Assembly: GCA_007751475.1 (NCBI GenBank)
Contig: CP036434.1
Span: 6,081,524 to 6,145,523 of the forward strand
Length of the DNA stretch: 64,000 nt
Source of the DNA: Saltatorellus ferox
Lineage (GTDB): Bacteria; Planctomycetota; UBA1135; GCA-002686595
Direction of reading: 5' to 3'
Part shown: positions 43,785-53,191 of the stretch, one piece after another
Position numbering within the stretch: position 1 is the first letter of the stretch
Layout of the letters: each line of letters starts with the position of its first letter
Position numbers and translations under genes: made by a program
Notes under the pieces: generated by a model
The model's database searches: none
What the model was told of the DNA's origin: nothing
Seen by the model: the letters and a program-made list of their open reading frames with translations, nothing else

Positions 43785-45872
43785 GTGACCCTCTCCCCTA
43801 CAACCCATCGCCCAGGCGACGACGACCCGGCCGAATCCTGGCTCGGGCACCTCGACTGGATCCGCCGCCTGGCCGTGCGCCTGGCGCGGGACGAGGCGGC
43901 CGCGGACGACCTGGTGCAGCGGACGGCGCTGGTCGCGCTCGAGCGCAAGAACGCCCTGCACGCCGCCAGAATGAGCGGTGGCGTCCGCGGCTGGCTGCGC
44001 GGGATCCTGCACAACGAGGCGCGCGCGGGCTGGCGCAAGGATCGGCACCGGGCGAATCGGGAGCGCGACCACGCCCTGGCCCGCCCGCCGATCGCGCTCG
44101 TTCCCGGCGACGACGACGAGCGACTCGACCTCACGAAACGCGTGGTGTCCGCCGTGGAGCAGCTCGACGAGCCGTACCGCTCGGCCATCCTCGCGCGCTA
44201 CTTCGATGGTCGCGGTGTGGCGGAGATCGCTGGCGCCATGGGGGTCTCCCCTCGCACCATCGAAACGCGCCTTCGTCGCGGGCGCGAGAAGCTCCGGGAG
44301 GAGCTGAGTCGCCACGATAGATCCCACGGCACGGACACCTCCTGGGCCGCGTTCGCGCTGGTCAGCTGGACCGACAGGCCAGCGACGTCCCTCGCCGCTG
44401 CATCCACCGTTTCCAGTGGTCTCTCACCTCTTCCCTGGCTCGCCCTCATGAATGTCAAAGTCCTTGTCGGAGCAGGCGCAACGCTCGCGGCTCTCCTCAT
44501 CGGCGCAAGCTGGTGGAACCTCCCCCGACCGGAGCCCGTATTTCCGTCCAGAATCACTGCTGAGAGCGCTGACCTCGCTGCCCCCACACCGCTGGCCAAT
44601 GTCTCCAGGCCAGTCGTCGCGCGCGACTCGCTTCCCGAGTCTCTTCCGGAGCCGGGTCCCGCGCCGACGGAGAGGCTCCGGCTTGAAGACCTTCCGCCGC
44701 CGCCGGCTGGAACCCTCGACGTGTGGATCGTGGACGAAGACGATCACCCGATCGCAGGTGCCAAGATCACGCTGGTCCAGGGCAGCAAGATGTACTCCGG
44801 GTGGGCGCCTCCCAGAATTCCCGACGACGCGCTCCGGACGGAGCGCACGGTCCCGGAGGCGGTGCCTGGCCGGCCCTTCGAGCCCGTGCGATTCGAGGAA
44901 CTCGAGAGAGACAGCTGGCACCTCGAGGTCGTGACCCCCAAGGGAACGAAGCGGTCCGGTTCCGCTCGGCTGGAAAGAAACAAGGGGACGTCCCTTGTCT
45001 TCCGCTTCGGAACCGCGGTCGTGTTCGGCACCGTGGTGGATCCGTCGGCGGGCCGTCAACCGATCCCTGACGCGTACCTCACACTGTCCGGCCAGCATGC
45101 TGAAACGGACGATCAAGGGCGCTACCGATTCGAAGAGCTCACCGCCGGGCAGCAAGATCTGTGGCTGATGCCAGGCGTCTGGAACGACGTGACGGAGACT
45201 GCCCGGCAGATCCCACGCCGCTTCGTCAAGCTCCACCTCGAGCACGGCGAAGCGCGACAGGTCGACTTTCCGCCCTCCCTCGAGAACGGTGGATCGATCC
45301 TGCGTGGCCGTGTGGTCGACGCCGACGGTGAGGTGGTCCAATCCACTGATTTCCTGTTCCGCAGCGCCGAGATCTGGGTCAAGACGCGGAACGAACCGCG
45401 GATGGAAGTGACCGAGCCTCCTCCCTTGGAAAGCCTGGAGCAGAGAACGACCTATGGACTGGACGGAACCTTCGAGTTCCACATCCGATCAGGAGTCTAC
45501 GAGGTTCAGATCACGTCACCCAACCACGGCAAGCGCATCCATGTCACGGAGACCGCGCCTCTCCTGCTGCGGCCGGGCGAGGTCACGACGGTCGACTACA
45601 CGCTTCCTGGTATCACCCTGCGCGGCCAGCTTCCAACTGGCGTTGCAGGTCCGTCGATGGGCGAGGTCCAGCGCACCGTCGGCGCGCGCAAGCGCCACGT
45701 GACCTCGGGCGGTGGAGTCCTCAGTGGTTTTGCCGAAGAGAGTGGCGCCTTTGTGATCTATGGCCTTTCTCCCGGAGACTGGATCGTCGAGGCTTGCCGT
45801 GGAAGTTACGAGGCCGAGCTGACGATCCATGAGGGCGACCGCGCAGCCTCGGTGCAGCTGCAGAAGAAGTAG
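43785..45872 (+). CDS. ECF sigma factor fused to membrane helix and ectodomain (695 aa)
   Basis: An unusual fusion. Residues 15-75 form sigma-70 region 2 (WLGHLDWIRRLAVRLARDE, DDLVQRTALVAL) and 118-175 region 4 with helix-turn-helix AEIAGAMGVSPRTIETRLRRGREKL. A membrane helix follows at about 222-243, and then 450 residues predicted outside, with two or three carboxypeptidase-regulatory/Cna-B folds (LDVWIVDEDDHPIAGAKITL; FGTVVDPSAGRQPIPDAYLTL; LRGRVVDADGEVV). The sigma part would be held at the membrane and may be released or activated by events outside. GTG at 43785 is the start. ECF sigma factors with long C-terminal extensions are known in planctomycetes. A second such gene is at 50073-53186. 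Confidence 0.9.
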   Translation: MTLSPTTHRPGDDDPAESWLGHLDWIRRLAVRLARDEAAADDLVQRTALVALERKNALHAARMSGGVRGWLRGILHNEARAGWRKDRHRANRERDHALARPPIALVPGDDDERLDLTKRVVSAVEQLDEPYRSAILARYFDGRGVAEIAGAMGVSPRTIETRLRRGREKLREELSRHDRSHGTDTSWAAFALVSWTDRPATSLAAASTVSSGLSPLPWLALMNVKVLVGAGATLAALLIGASWWNLPRPEPVFPSRITAESADLAAPTPLANVSRPVVARDSLPESLPEPGPAPTERLRLEDLPPPPAGTLDVWIVDEDDHPIAGAKITLVQGSKMYSGWAPPRIPDDALRTERTVPEAVPGRPFEPVRFEELERDSWHLEVVTPKGTKRSGSARLERNKGTSLVFRFGTAVVFGTVVDPSAGRQPIPDAYLTLSGQHAETDDQGRYRFEELTAGQQDLWLMPGVWNDVTETARQIPRRFVKLHLEHGEARQVDFPPSLENGGSILRGRVVDADGEVVQSTDFLFRSAEIWVKTRNEPRMEVTEPPPLESLEQRTTYGLDGTFEFHIRSGVYEVQITSPNHGKRIHVTETAPLLLRPGEVTTVDYTLPGITLRGQLPTGVAGPSMGEVQRTVGARKRHVTSGGGVLSGFAEESGAFVIYGLSPGDWIVEACRGSYEAELTIHEGDRAASVQLQKK

Positions 45873-45904
45873 CGTGAGAGGACCGGGCGAAGAGACCACG
45901 ACGG

Positions 45905-46288
45905 CTACCGATGCGTCGCCGGCAGCAGCGCCGTGAAAACATCCGGGGCCCGGAAGATGAGCCACTGGAGCGACCCGAGATAGACGAGCCCCAGAAGCGC
46001 TCCGGCGAAGTGAGCGCGCCGCAGAGTCGCGTCGCGCCTCCGGGAAAGATGCAGTTCGCGGGCCAGTAAGCCGGCCAATAAGAGATTCAGAATCGTCAGC
46101 CCGGAGCCAAGACGGTCCCACCCAGAACCGTAGTCAGGGTCGCCGCCCACCTCGGGAAAGCGCAGGGTCGCCAGGAAGTAGAGGCTCGCAAAGCGCAGCA
46201 GCGTGCCATAGACGAGCACGGCCAGCACGACGGGCCTCAGGACCCAATGGGCCTGGTGGAAGCGATGGGTGGAGGCGGGAAGTCTCAT
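45905..46288 (-). CDS. Small integral membrane protein, unknown
   Basis: A 127-aa protein with about three hydrophobic segments (residues 15-40, VLRPVVLAVLVYGTLLRFAS; 64-78, LTILNLLLAGLLARE; 92-112, FAGALLGLVYLGSLQWLIF), and the basic loop HLSRRRDATLRRAHF between the last two. No family recognised. A TATCCT box stands 6 nt before its ATG, which supports a real gene with its own promoter. It diverges from the FG-GAP protein gene and is convergent with the sigma-fusion gene (32 bp apart). Confidence 0.65.
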   Translation of the reverse strand: MRLPASTHRFHQAHWVLRPVVLAVLVYGTLLRFASLYFLATLRFPEVGGDPDYGSGWDRLGSGLTILNLLLAGLLARELHLSRRRDATLRRAHFAGALLGLVYLGSLQWLIFRAPDVFTALLPATHR

Positions 46289-46294
46289 GTTCAG

Positions 46295-46300
46295 AGGATA
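46295..46300 (-). promoter_or_regulatory. -10-like TATCCT box of the small membrane protein gene
   Basis: On the minus strand TATCCT ends 6 nt before the ATG at 46288, as at the other leaderless candidates. Confidence 0.4.
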
Positions 46301-46525
46301 CGCCTGCCCGAGCCGGCCATTCAGTTCCGCGGACTCTACTCCGATAGCGCGAAGCCCGCCCCAGTGCCGCCGGAAGGCAGCGCCCGTGGCAGCTTTGGGT
46401 CGGGTCCAGTACCGCCAAGAATGGCGGCCTTTCGTCAGCGTGCTACGATTCGAAGCTCGAAGGCCGCGCCGATCCGGGGCGTGGCTTCAGGTCTCGTTTC
46501 CGGTCCGCTTCCGTCGAATTCTGCC

Positions 46526-48373
46526 ATGAATCTTCCGCTCGTGCTCGCCGCCGCCGTCTCCGCCGCCTTGGCCACGGGCCAGGAACCTGAGCTCCTCGTC
46601 ACCCTTCCCGCGACCGGTGGCCAAAGCGGGTTCGGGCTTTTGATGATTGCGACCCAGGACCTCGACGGTGACGGCCGGTCGGACGTGGGCATTCCGTCAG
46701 CGCTGGGTCGTTCGGGACGGTTCCAGGCGGTGTCCTCCGTCGACCTGAGTCCGTTGCTCGACGTGGCGTCCGATCGCTTGAGCCTCTTCTGCGCGCAGGT
46801 CGGCGATGCGACCGGTGACGGTATCCGGGATCTCCTCTGTTTCGATGTGGAAGGCACGACAGGCCGTCTCTCGATCGTGGACTCGGCGAACGGAGACCTC
46901 GTCACGAAAGTAGATCCCCTTCACAACCTCGGTGGCACCAGCTTCCAGGCGATCAACCTTCCGTTCGGCCCGGCTCCGGATGTGAACGGTGATGGCCGCC
47001 GAGACTTCTGGATGCAATCGAAGAGCTCAGGATCGGGCTCCACCAACTTCTTCGAGGTGAGATCCGGTGCAGCGCCCTCACAGACTCTCTACGTGGTGAC
47101 AGGGGACAACCGCTTCGAATCGGTGGACGTGATCGGAGACGTGACGGGCGACGGAGTCGAAGAGTTTGCGGTGGGCGATACGATCACCGAGGCGGGTCCG
47201 GGGTTCTTCCAGCGAGGCGAAGTTCGGATCGTCTCCGGAGCCACGGGGGCCACGCTCACCAGGATCGCGGGGACCAGCGATACCTTCGACTTCGGATCGT
47301 TCGTTCGCAGTGTGGGCGATGTCGATGGCGACGGACTGCCGGATTTCGGGGCGGCGCTTCGGGAAGTCGCCACCCCCCAGGTCCGGATCTACTCGGGCAG
47401 CAATGGAGCGTTGATCCATACGCTCGTCGATCCGATCAACACGCTCAGCTCGGACTTCGGTGACGCCATTTCTGGCGTCGGAGACGTCGACGGAGACGGG
47501 GTGAACGACATCGGGGTGGGCTCACCCGGCTACAGCGAAACGCTGGTGAACCAGGGGGCGGCCTACGTTTTCTCCGGAGCGACCGGTGATCTCCTCGCGG
47601 CCACCTACGGCACGGCGATCTCCGACTCCATGGGCTCTTCCATCCGCGGCGCTGGGGACGTCAACGGCGACGGAAGGGAGGATTGGCTCGTTGGCTCGCC
47701 TTCCAACTTCACCATGCCGGGCCGCATCGAAGGCTACGGCCTGGTCCAGACCGAGGTCGTCATCGACTTCGAGGTCGCGGACGACTTCTCGACCCCCATC
47801 GCGAACGGGGCTGCGCTCGAGGAAGTGTTCAGCACGCTCGTCTCGATTCGTTCGATGGGCCCGGGTCAGGTCGGCCCTGCCGCGTTCGACTCGTCGATCT
47901 CGGGCCCCAACGACGGGGGTGCCGATCCGGACCTTCTGGTCGGACGCGGCAATCTCCTGATCCTGCAGGAGGATGCGACCCAGTCGACGCCTGGGATCTA
48001 CGACTTCCCTGACGACGCGAGCCAGGGGGGAACGCTTCAGATCCAGATCCTTCAGCCGGCGGAGCCGCTCTCCCTGGTACTGGTCGACATTTGCCCTGCC
48101 CCGACCCCCCAGGACGCCGTGGTACGGCTCGTGGACGCCAGCAGGCGGACGCGAACCTTCAGGGTACCGACGGGCTTCACGGCAGACGGCGAACTCGCGC
48201 CCAGACTGGCGGCACGGACACTGCAACTGGACACGCTGGCCGATCAACCGGGCTACGTGGCCACCGCGACGGCGACGGAAGACCCGGGGTTCGATTCGAC
48301 CCGCGTCGTCCTGATCCTGGTCCAGCTCCGCGGCTCCGGGGCCGTGGACGACCTGCGCTTGCGCTTGCGATAG
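46526..48373 (+). CDS. Secreted FG-GAP (integrin-alpha-like) repeat protein
   Basis: A 615-aa secreted protein. Signal peptide of about 18 residues, ending in ALATGQ. Residues 20-430 contain about six FG-GAP units, each with a calcium-binding DxDGDGxxD-type loop: DLDGDGRSD, DATGDGIRD, DVNGDGRRD, DVTGDGVEE, DVDGDGLPD, DVDGDGVND, DVNGDGRED. They should fold into a beta-propeller stabilised by calcium. The last 185 residues are beta-rich (VVIDFEVADDFSTPI, LSLVLVDICPAP) and may be a binding or anchoring domain. The ATG at 46526 is chosen over earlier in-frame ATGs for the signal peptide. Function unknown, likely adhesion or surface display. Confidence 0.9.
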   Translation: MNLPLVLAAAVSAALATGQEPELLVTLPATGGQSGFGLLMIATQDLDGDGRSDVGIPSALGRSGRFQAVSSVDLSPLLDVASDRLSLFCAQVGDATGDGIRDLLCFDVEGTTGRLSIVDSANGDLVTKVDPLHNLGGTSFQAINLPFGPAPDVNGDGRRDFWMQSKSSGSGSTNFFEVRSGAAPSQTLYVVTGDNRFESVDVIGDVTGDGVEEFAVGDTITEAGPGFFQRGEVRIVSGATGATLTRIAGTSDTFDFGSFVRSVGDVDGDGLPDFGAALREVATPQVRIYSGSNGALIHTLVDPINTLSSDFGDAISGVGDVDGDGVNDIGVGSPGYSETLVNQGAAYVFSGATGDLLAATYGTAISDSMGSSIRGAGDVNGDGREDWLVGSPSNFTMPGRIEGYGLVQTEVVIDFEVADDFSTPIANGAALEEVFSTLVSIRSMGPGQVGPAAFDSSISGPNDGGADPDLLVGRGNLLILQEDATQSTPGIYDFPDDASQGGTLQIQILQPAEPLSLVLVDICPAPTPQDAVVRLVDASRRTRTFRVPTGFTADGELAPRLAARTLQLDTLADQPGYVATATATEDPGFDSTRVVLILVQLRGSGAVDDLRLRLR

Positions 48374-48543
48374 CCTGCGCGATTCATGAGATGGAGCCAC
48401 CGTCGAGCCCCCTGGCTCTGCTGCGTACCCGGCGAGCTCCACGACATACGTAGCCGAAGCCAAGAATCTCGATGACACCTTCGAACACCCCCCCTACACG
48501 GGATCCGAGGCCGTATCCACTGTCACTCGAGCTCCCCGCCACC

Positions 48544-49500
48544 ATGCGCGCGGCCACCTATGCGCGCTACGGCACGCCCGAAGTGATCGAGCTGCGCGAC
48601 CTGCCGCTGCCGACCATCGGGGAAGGCGACGTGCTCATCCGCACGCGCGCGGCGGTGGTCGGGATGGGCGACTGGCGAATGCTGATCGCCGACCCGTTCG
48701 CCGTGCGCTTCTACCAGGGACTGTTCACGATCAAGCGACCCGTGCTTGGCTGGGGCCTCTCAGGCGAGGTCGCGGCGGTGGGTGCGAGCGTTCAGCGCTT
48801 CGCCGTCGGTGACGAGGTGTTCGGCGAGTCTCCCGAAGCCGGAGGCTTCGCGCAGTTCGCGGCCGTGTCGGAAGCGCATCTGGCCCTGAAGCCCGAGCGG
48901 ATCACCCACGGCCAGGCCGCTGCGACGCCCGTGGCGGGCCTCACCGCCCTCCAGGGCCTGCGCGATGTGGGCCAGCTCGCCAGCAGACCGTCCGGCCCTC
49001 CACCCCGGGTGCTCGTGATCGGCGCGGGCGGTGCGGTGGGCTCGGCGGCCACCTCGATCGCGAAGATCCTTGGCGCCCACGTGACAGGTCTGGATGGCGC
49101 CGCCAAGCATCCCTTCGTCCTCGCCCATGGAGCCGATGCGGTCCTCGATCGCGCGACGGACGACTTCACGGCGAGCCATGAGCCCTGGGACGTCATCCTC
49201 GACATGGTGGGCCGCGCCCCCATCGCCGCCTGCCGACGCGCGCTCACCCCGAACGGGCGCTACGTGGCGGTGTCCGGCAAGCTTCGCCGCACCGCATGGC
49301 TCTCCATGTTCGGAGGACCGCGAATGGCGGGCATGATCGCGAAGCCGAACCCGGCGGATCTCGAGCAGCTGCGCGTCTGGCTCGCGGACGGACAACTGGC
49401 CCCGATCGTCGCGCGCACCTACACGCTGGAGCGAACGGCGGACGCGCTGCGCCAGGTCGGCGCCGGGGGCAACCTCGGTGCGATCGTGGTCGAGGGCTGA
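48544..49500 (+). CDS. Zinc-free MDR oxidoreductase (quinone oxidoreductase-like)
   Basis: A 318-aa medium-chain dehydrogenase/reductase. N-terminal GroES-like half begins MRAATYARYGTPEVIEL, with GWGLSGEVAAVG and FGESPEAGGFAQFAAV. The nucleotide-binding half has VLVIGAGGAVGSAA (about residues 158-171), typical for NADPH-binding quinone reductases. Catalytic zinc ligands are missing, so it belongs to the zinc-free class. It may reduce quinones or alpha,beta-unsaturated carbonyls. An upstream in-frame ATG at 48472 would add 24 residues not expected in this family. The gene is convergent with the lipoprotein at 49536. Confidence 0.85.
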   Translation: MRAATYARYGTPEVIELRDLPLPTIGEGDVLIRTRAAVVGMGDWRMLIADPFAVRFYQGLFTIKRPVLGWGLSGEVAAVGASVQRFAVGDEVFGESPEAGGFAQFAAVSEAHLALKPERITHGQAAATPVAGLTALQGLRDVGQLASRPSGPPPRVLVIGAGGAVGSAATSIAKILGAHVTGLDGAAKHPFVLAHGADAVLDRATDDFTASHEPWDVILDMVGRAPIAACRRALTPNGRYVAVSGKLRRTAWLSMFGGPRMAGMIAKPNPADLEQLRVWLADGQLAPIVARTYTLERTADALRQVGAGGNLGAIVVEG

Positions 49501-49535
49501 GACCGACGAAGGCCCACGGGCGGAAACCCAGGAGC

Positions 49536-50009
49536 TCAGAAGCCGCTCGCGCCCCCCATCTTGACGAGGGGAAGCTCCCGCTGGGCTTCGCCCAGGGTGA
49601 CGAGGACCCAAGAGTCTTCGCGACGTTCCGCCCTCGCACTCTGGAAGGACACGATGAGCTGGGCGGTTTCCTCTTCCGGTGTGAAAGTCACCGCTCGACC
49701 GTCCAGGGCCCAGGATCCACTGGATTGCCCGTCGCCTGCGAAGGGCCCGGCGCAGCCATCGACCGCCATGGTGCCCTGGAAGAACCGAGCGACGTAGGTG
49801 CCGTCCAGCCGAAGTTCGAGGTCTCTCACCAAACGGCAGCCCGGATGCTGGACCTCGTAGTTCCCTGACCAGATCGAGGCGGCAGATCGCGCGCTCTGGT
49901 CCCCGTCCGAAGCGGGCGCCCGTGGACCACATCCTCCGACCCAGGCGCCCAGGAGACAGATCGTGGAGAAGACCCTTCGTCTGGCCTGGATGAAGGGGTG
50001 CTGGGACAT
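49536..50009 (-). CDS. Lipoprotein of unknown function (157 aa)
   Basis: A 157-aa lipoprotein with an N-terminal hydrophobic stretch (ICLLGAWVGGC) and Cys near residue 27. The mature part looks like a small beta-barrel or lipocalin-type fold: IWSGNYEVQHPGC, LELRLDGTYVARFF, GSWALDGRAVTFTPE, with three further Cys. The pattern resembles small 'copper resistance NlpE-like' or META-type domains, but I cannot confirm any family. It lies 63 bp downstream of the sigma-fusion gene on the same strand and could be co-transcribed with it. Confidence 0.7.
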   Translation of the reverse strand: MSQHPFIQARRRVFSTICLLGAWVGGCGPRAPASDGDQSARSAASIWSGNYEVQHPGCRLVRDLELRLDGTYVARFFQGTMAVDGCAGPFAGDGQSSGSWALDGRAVTFTPEEETAQLIVSFQSARAERREDSWVLVTLGEAQRELPLVKMGGASGF

Positions 50010-50072
50010 GCCATGGACTACGGATCGGCCTTCTCGAAGTTGGCCGATGTTCCTGCCAGCGCCGAGCCCCCC

Positions 50073-53000
50073 TTACCGCCCTGTGGTGGCGACCTCCCCC
50101 GCCCCCAGCGTCAGATCCTCGAGGGCGTCGATCCCGTCGAAGTCCTGCAAACTCTGCTGGACCATCACCTCCAGCGTCGACACGCGGCTCACGCTTCCTG
50201 CGGGGAACGGGCGGGTGCTCCCCTCCGGAGGCAATGGGGCGATTGCGAATGCACCGCCCCCGCCGCGCCACAGCAGGCTCTCGGTCTCGGGGTCCGCGCT
50301 CGGCCCCGTCCGGATCTCTCCGAAGCCCAAGGTCAGGTCCCGGTCGTTGGTACCGGCGCCGAGGACGACGGGGATCGCCATGCGCAGCGCGGTCGTATCC
50401 TCGCCCGAGGCCGCGTCCGTGAGGAGCAAGAGGTACGAGCCAGGAAGACCCGCGGGCAGCTCGAACGTGCCGTCCACGCCCACGCGCACCTCCGCTTCGT
50501 AGCTTCCGTCCTGAAGACCGCTCTCCGATGCGTTCAAGGAAGCGCGCAGCCGCGTCGGGTCGAAGCCCTTGAGATCGAGCCGGCCCCGCAGCCTCGCCCG
50601 GGGTAGCGCTCCGCCGACGGCGATGTCATGACGGGTGACGGCTCCCTCCATCACCCGAGCATCCCCCTCGATGGTTCGGTACGGTCGGCCCCACGTGGAC
50701 ATGGAGCTCCCGATTCCTGTCGGGATCATCTCCGGTACGACCCGTAGGAAGCAGGGCCCCGGGGTCACGTGGTCGAAGCGGTAGTCGCCGTCGAGATCGG
50801 TGCGCACCGTGCGCACCAACCCATCGCCGCGGGACAGGAGCACGACGTACTCCTGGCGGAGCGTATCCCCGTCGAACACTCGACCTTCGACGGCGCCGCC
50901 GGGCGTGAGAGCCAGCTCCACGCCAGTCAGGCCTTCGTTCTCGTCGTAGTCGAAGGGCCCGAACTCGGCGGCGGCGTAGCCCTCCCCCTCCGCTCGAAGC
51001 ACGAAGCGGCCGCGGGCCTGCGGCGTCAGCGCGAAGCCGCCGGCCTCATCGGTGACCCCGGTCGCCTTCGTGTCCGTGTCCACGAGCGACGGAAGCCCGA
51101 CGATCTCCACCTTCCCGCTCGCGATCTCCCGCACGCTCAAGCGCGCGCCTTCGACCGGCTGGCCGCCTGCTTTCACCGTACCGGTGAGCTGCGGGATCGG
51201 ACGAAGCTGGATCGGCAGCACGGCGGGAACGTCTGGATCGATCGGAAGCGCCTCGTAGTCCTGTGAGAAGTCCGCGTACCCGTTGCCCTCGATGGTCAGC
51301 AAGAACTCGGCCAGAGGGCGCGCTAGCTCGATCATTCCGTCGCTGTCCGTGCGCCCGTACGTGCCCAGCGAATCGCTCACCATCACTCCCACCTGCGCGT
51401 CAGCCACAGGCTCCCCGCCGCGCCCCTTGACCACGATCCGGAACGACGCGGGCGGCGCCAGAGAAACGACCATGTCGAGCGTCCCTGCGGCCACATCCCC
51501 TCGAAACGCGCCCGGTAGTCCACCGCTCCTTTCCGTGAACCACATATCCACCGACACGCCCTTCGGAACGACGACGACGAAACGTCCTTCCCCGTTGGTG
51601 ACTCTGGCGCTCGAGCTGTTCGAGAAGAACCGACTCCACTCCAGTCGGATCCCGGCGTACGGCGCGGGCGCGCCCTCGGAGTCCAGCACCACTCCCTCGA
51701 TGCGCGTCTCGACGGGGATCTCCTCGACGGTGATCACGACGTTGTCCAGGAGCTCACCGGGTGCCGCCCTCTGCGAAGAGAGCCCGCCCGTCCAGATCCC
51801 GTCATCGCTCTCCACCTGAACATCGACCTCGCCCGCGAGCACGCCGCGGAGTCGGAATCGACCGAGGTCATCCGTCCTGGCCTCCGTTCGACCGAGCCCG
51901 GTCCCTGAGAAGCTGCTGATGCCGCCGCCGGAGCTCACGCGGCGCATCTGCCCTTCTGTGGAAACGGTCAGGCCGGGCATCGGCTCGCCCCGGGGATTCA
52001 CGACGCGACCCGCGAGGTCGCCGCCCGGTCGCAGCACGAAATCCCCGACATCGGTGGCCTCGCCGCGGGCGCCCTTCACGTTCATCCGGTCGGCCGCGTG
52101 ACCGAAGTGACGGACCACCAGGGTCGCGTCCAGGAAGGGCGATCCCAGGAAGACGTCGATCTCGGCGCGGCCATCGGCGCCGCTCAGCACGGGCTTGCCG
52201 GTGCGAGCGCTCACCTCGGCTCCCTCCACCGGACGCGCTTCTTCGTCGACCACTCGAACGCGGAACGTGCCGATCATCGAGTCCGGTTCCACGGGGGCGG
52301 CGGCGCTGACTTCGGGGCTCTCTTCGACGAGACCCACTCGATCCGCCTCCCCCGACCTGCCCGGCGCGCCCGGCTCCGCCAGCGTGAACCCGGCCCCAAT
52401 GTCGGCCTCGGTGGACCCCACCGAACGATCCAGGTCAGCGACTTCCGAAGCCGAGAGCAACGGCGGCGCGACCCGGCGTTCGAACAGTTTATCGGGCGAG
52501 CCCAGCAGAACGAAGGCGACCAGAGCCACCGAAGCCAGCAACAGTCCCGCGACCCACTTCATGCCCCAGGACAGCCCCTTCGCCGACGCGGTGGCCGCGT
52601 CGACGCCCGGAGCAGGCAAGCCCAGCCCTGACCCACTCCAGCCCAGCGGCGCCACCGCCGCGAGCCACGCGCTTCGATCCCCGCCGTGCTTCCGGTCCAG
52701 CTCTTCGCGCAGGTGATCCAGCGCCCGCTTGATCTTTGACCGCACCGTGCCCGCGCTGCGATCCGATCGACGCGCGATTTCGGCCGCGGAGAGTCCCTCG
52801 TGGTAGCGCAGCAGCACCAGGTGCCGCGAGTCCTCGTCGAGGGTCAGAAGCGCGCTGAGAAGGAGCTTCTGCCCCTCCGCGAACGTCGTCATCTCGAGCG
52901 CCGAGGGCAGAGCCTCAGCCGGCGCCGCCTCGCGCTCCCGGTAGGCACGCCGGCCCTCCGCGCGCCCGCGCTGTCTCACCACGTTGCGCACCACGCTCCC

Positions 53001-53186
53001 GAGCCAGGACCGCCGGGCGCCGGCCCCCTCGAACCCGCGCGGAGCCCGCTGCAGCGCGAGAATCATCGATTCCTGAACCACGTCATCGGCCGTTGCCTCG
53101 TCCGCGACAAGGTGCCTGGCCAGGGAGCGTGCCCAGCCGTGGTGGTGAAGAAGGTCCTCGGTCGTCCAGGTGGTTGGCGGTTGCAT
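50073..53186 (-). CDS. ECF sigma factor fused to membrane helix and large ectodomain (1037 aa)
   Basis: The second and larger fusion. Residues 10-75 form sigma region 2 (EDLLHHHGWARSLARHLVADE, ADDVVQESMILALQ), 100-165 region 4 with the HTH LSAAEIARRSDRSAGTVRSKIKRAL. A membrane helix follows at 209-229. The outer part has 800 residues, with about seven carboxypeptidase-regulatory or Cna-B-like beta folds, each with a D-x2-G-x-F/Y/I pattern (DDLGRFRLRGV, DSDGMIELARP, DEAGGFALTP, DLDGDYRFDHV). Repeats suggest a rod-like structure reaching into the periplasm or beyond. ATG 53186 begins at the sigma domain; ATG 53222 is possible. Its shared layout with the gene at 43785 suggests a family of membrane-tethered sigma factors. 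Confidence 0.9.
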   Translation of the reverse strand: MQPPTTWTTEDLLHHHGWARSLARHLVADEATADDVVQESMILALQRAPRGFEGAGARRSWLGSVVRNVVRQRGRAEGRRAYREREAAPAEALPSALEMTTFAEGQKLLLSALLTLDEDSRHLVLLRYHEGLSAAEIARRSDRSAGTVRSKIKRALDHLREELDRKHGGDRSAWLAAVAPLGWSGSGLGLPAPGVDAATASAKGLSWGMKWVAGLLLASVALVAFVLLGSPDKLFERRVAPPLLSASEVADLDRSVGSTEADIGAGFTLAEPGAPGRSGEADRVGLVEESPEVSAAAPVEPDSMIGTFRVRVVDEEARPVEGAEVSARTGKPVLSGADGRAEIDVFLGSPFLDATLVVRHFGHAADRMNVKGARGEATDVGDFVLRPGGDLAGRVVNPRGEPMPGLTVSTEGQMRRVSSGGGISSFSGTGLGRTEARTDDLGRFRLRGVLAGEVDVQVESDDGIWTGGLSSQRAAPGELLDNVVITVEEIPVETRIEGVVLDSEGAPAPYAGIRLEWSRFFSNSSSARVTNGEGRFVVVVPKGVSVDMWFTERSGGLPGAFRGDVAAGTLDMVVSLAPPASFRIVVKGRGGEPVADAQVGVMVSDSLGTYGRTDSDGMIELARPLAEFLLTIEGNGYADFSQDYEALPIDPDVPAVLPIQLRPIPQLTGTVKAGGQPVEGARLSVREIASGKVEIVGLPSLVDTDTKATGVTDEAGGFALTPQARGRFVLRAEGEGYAAAEFGPFDYDENEGLTGVELALTPGGAVEGRVFDGDTLRQEYVVLLSRGDGLVRTVRTDLDGDYRFDHVTPGPCFLRVVPEMIPTGIGSSMSTWGRPYRTIEGDARVMEGAVTRHDIAVGGALPRARLRGRLDLKGFDPTRLRASLNASESGLQDGSYEAEVRVGVDGTFELPAGLPGSYLLLLTDAASGEDTTALRMAIPVVLGAGTNDRDLTLGFGEIRTGPSADPETESLLWRGGGGAFAIAPLPPEGSTRPFPAGSVSRVSTLEVMVQQSLQDFDGIDALEDLTLGAGEVATTGR

Positions 53187-53191
53187 GGTCG

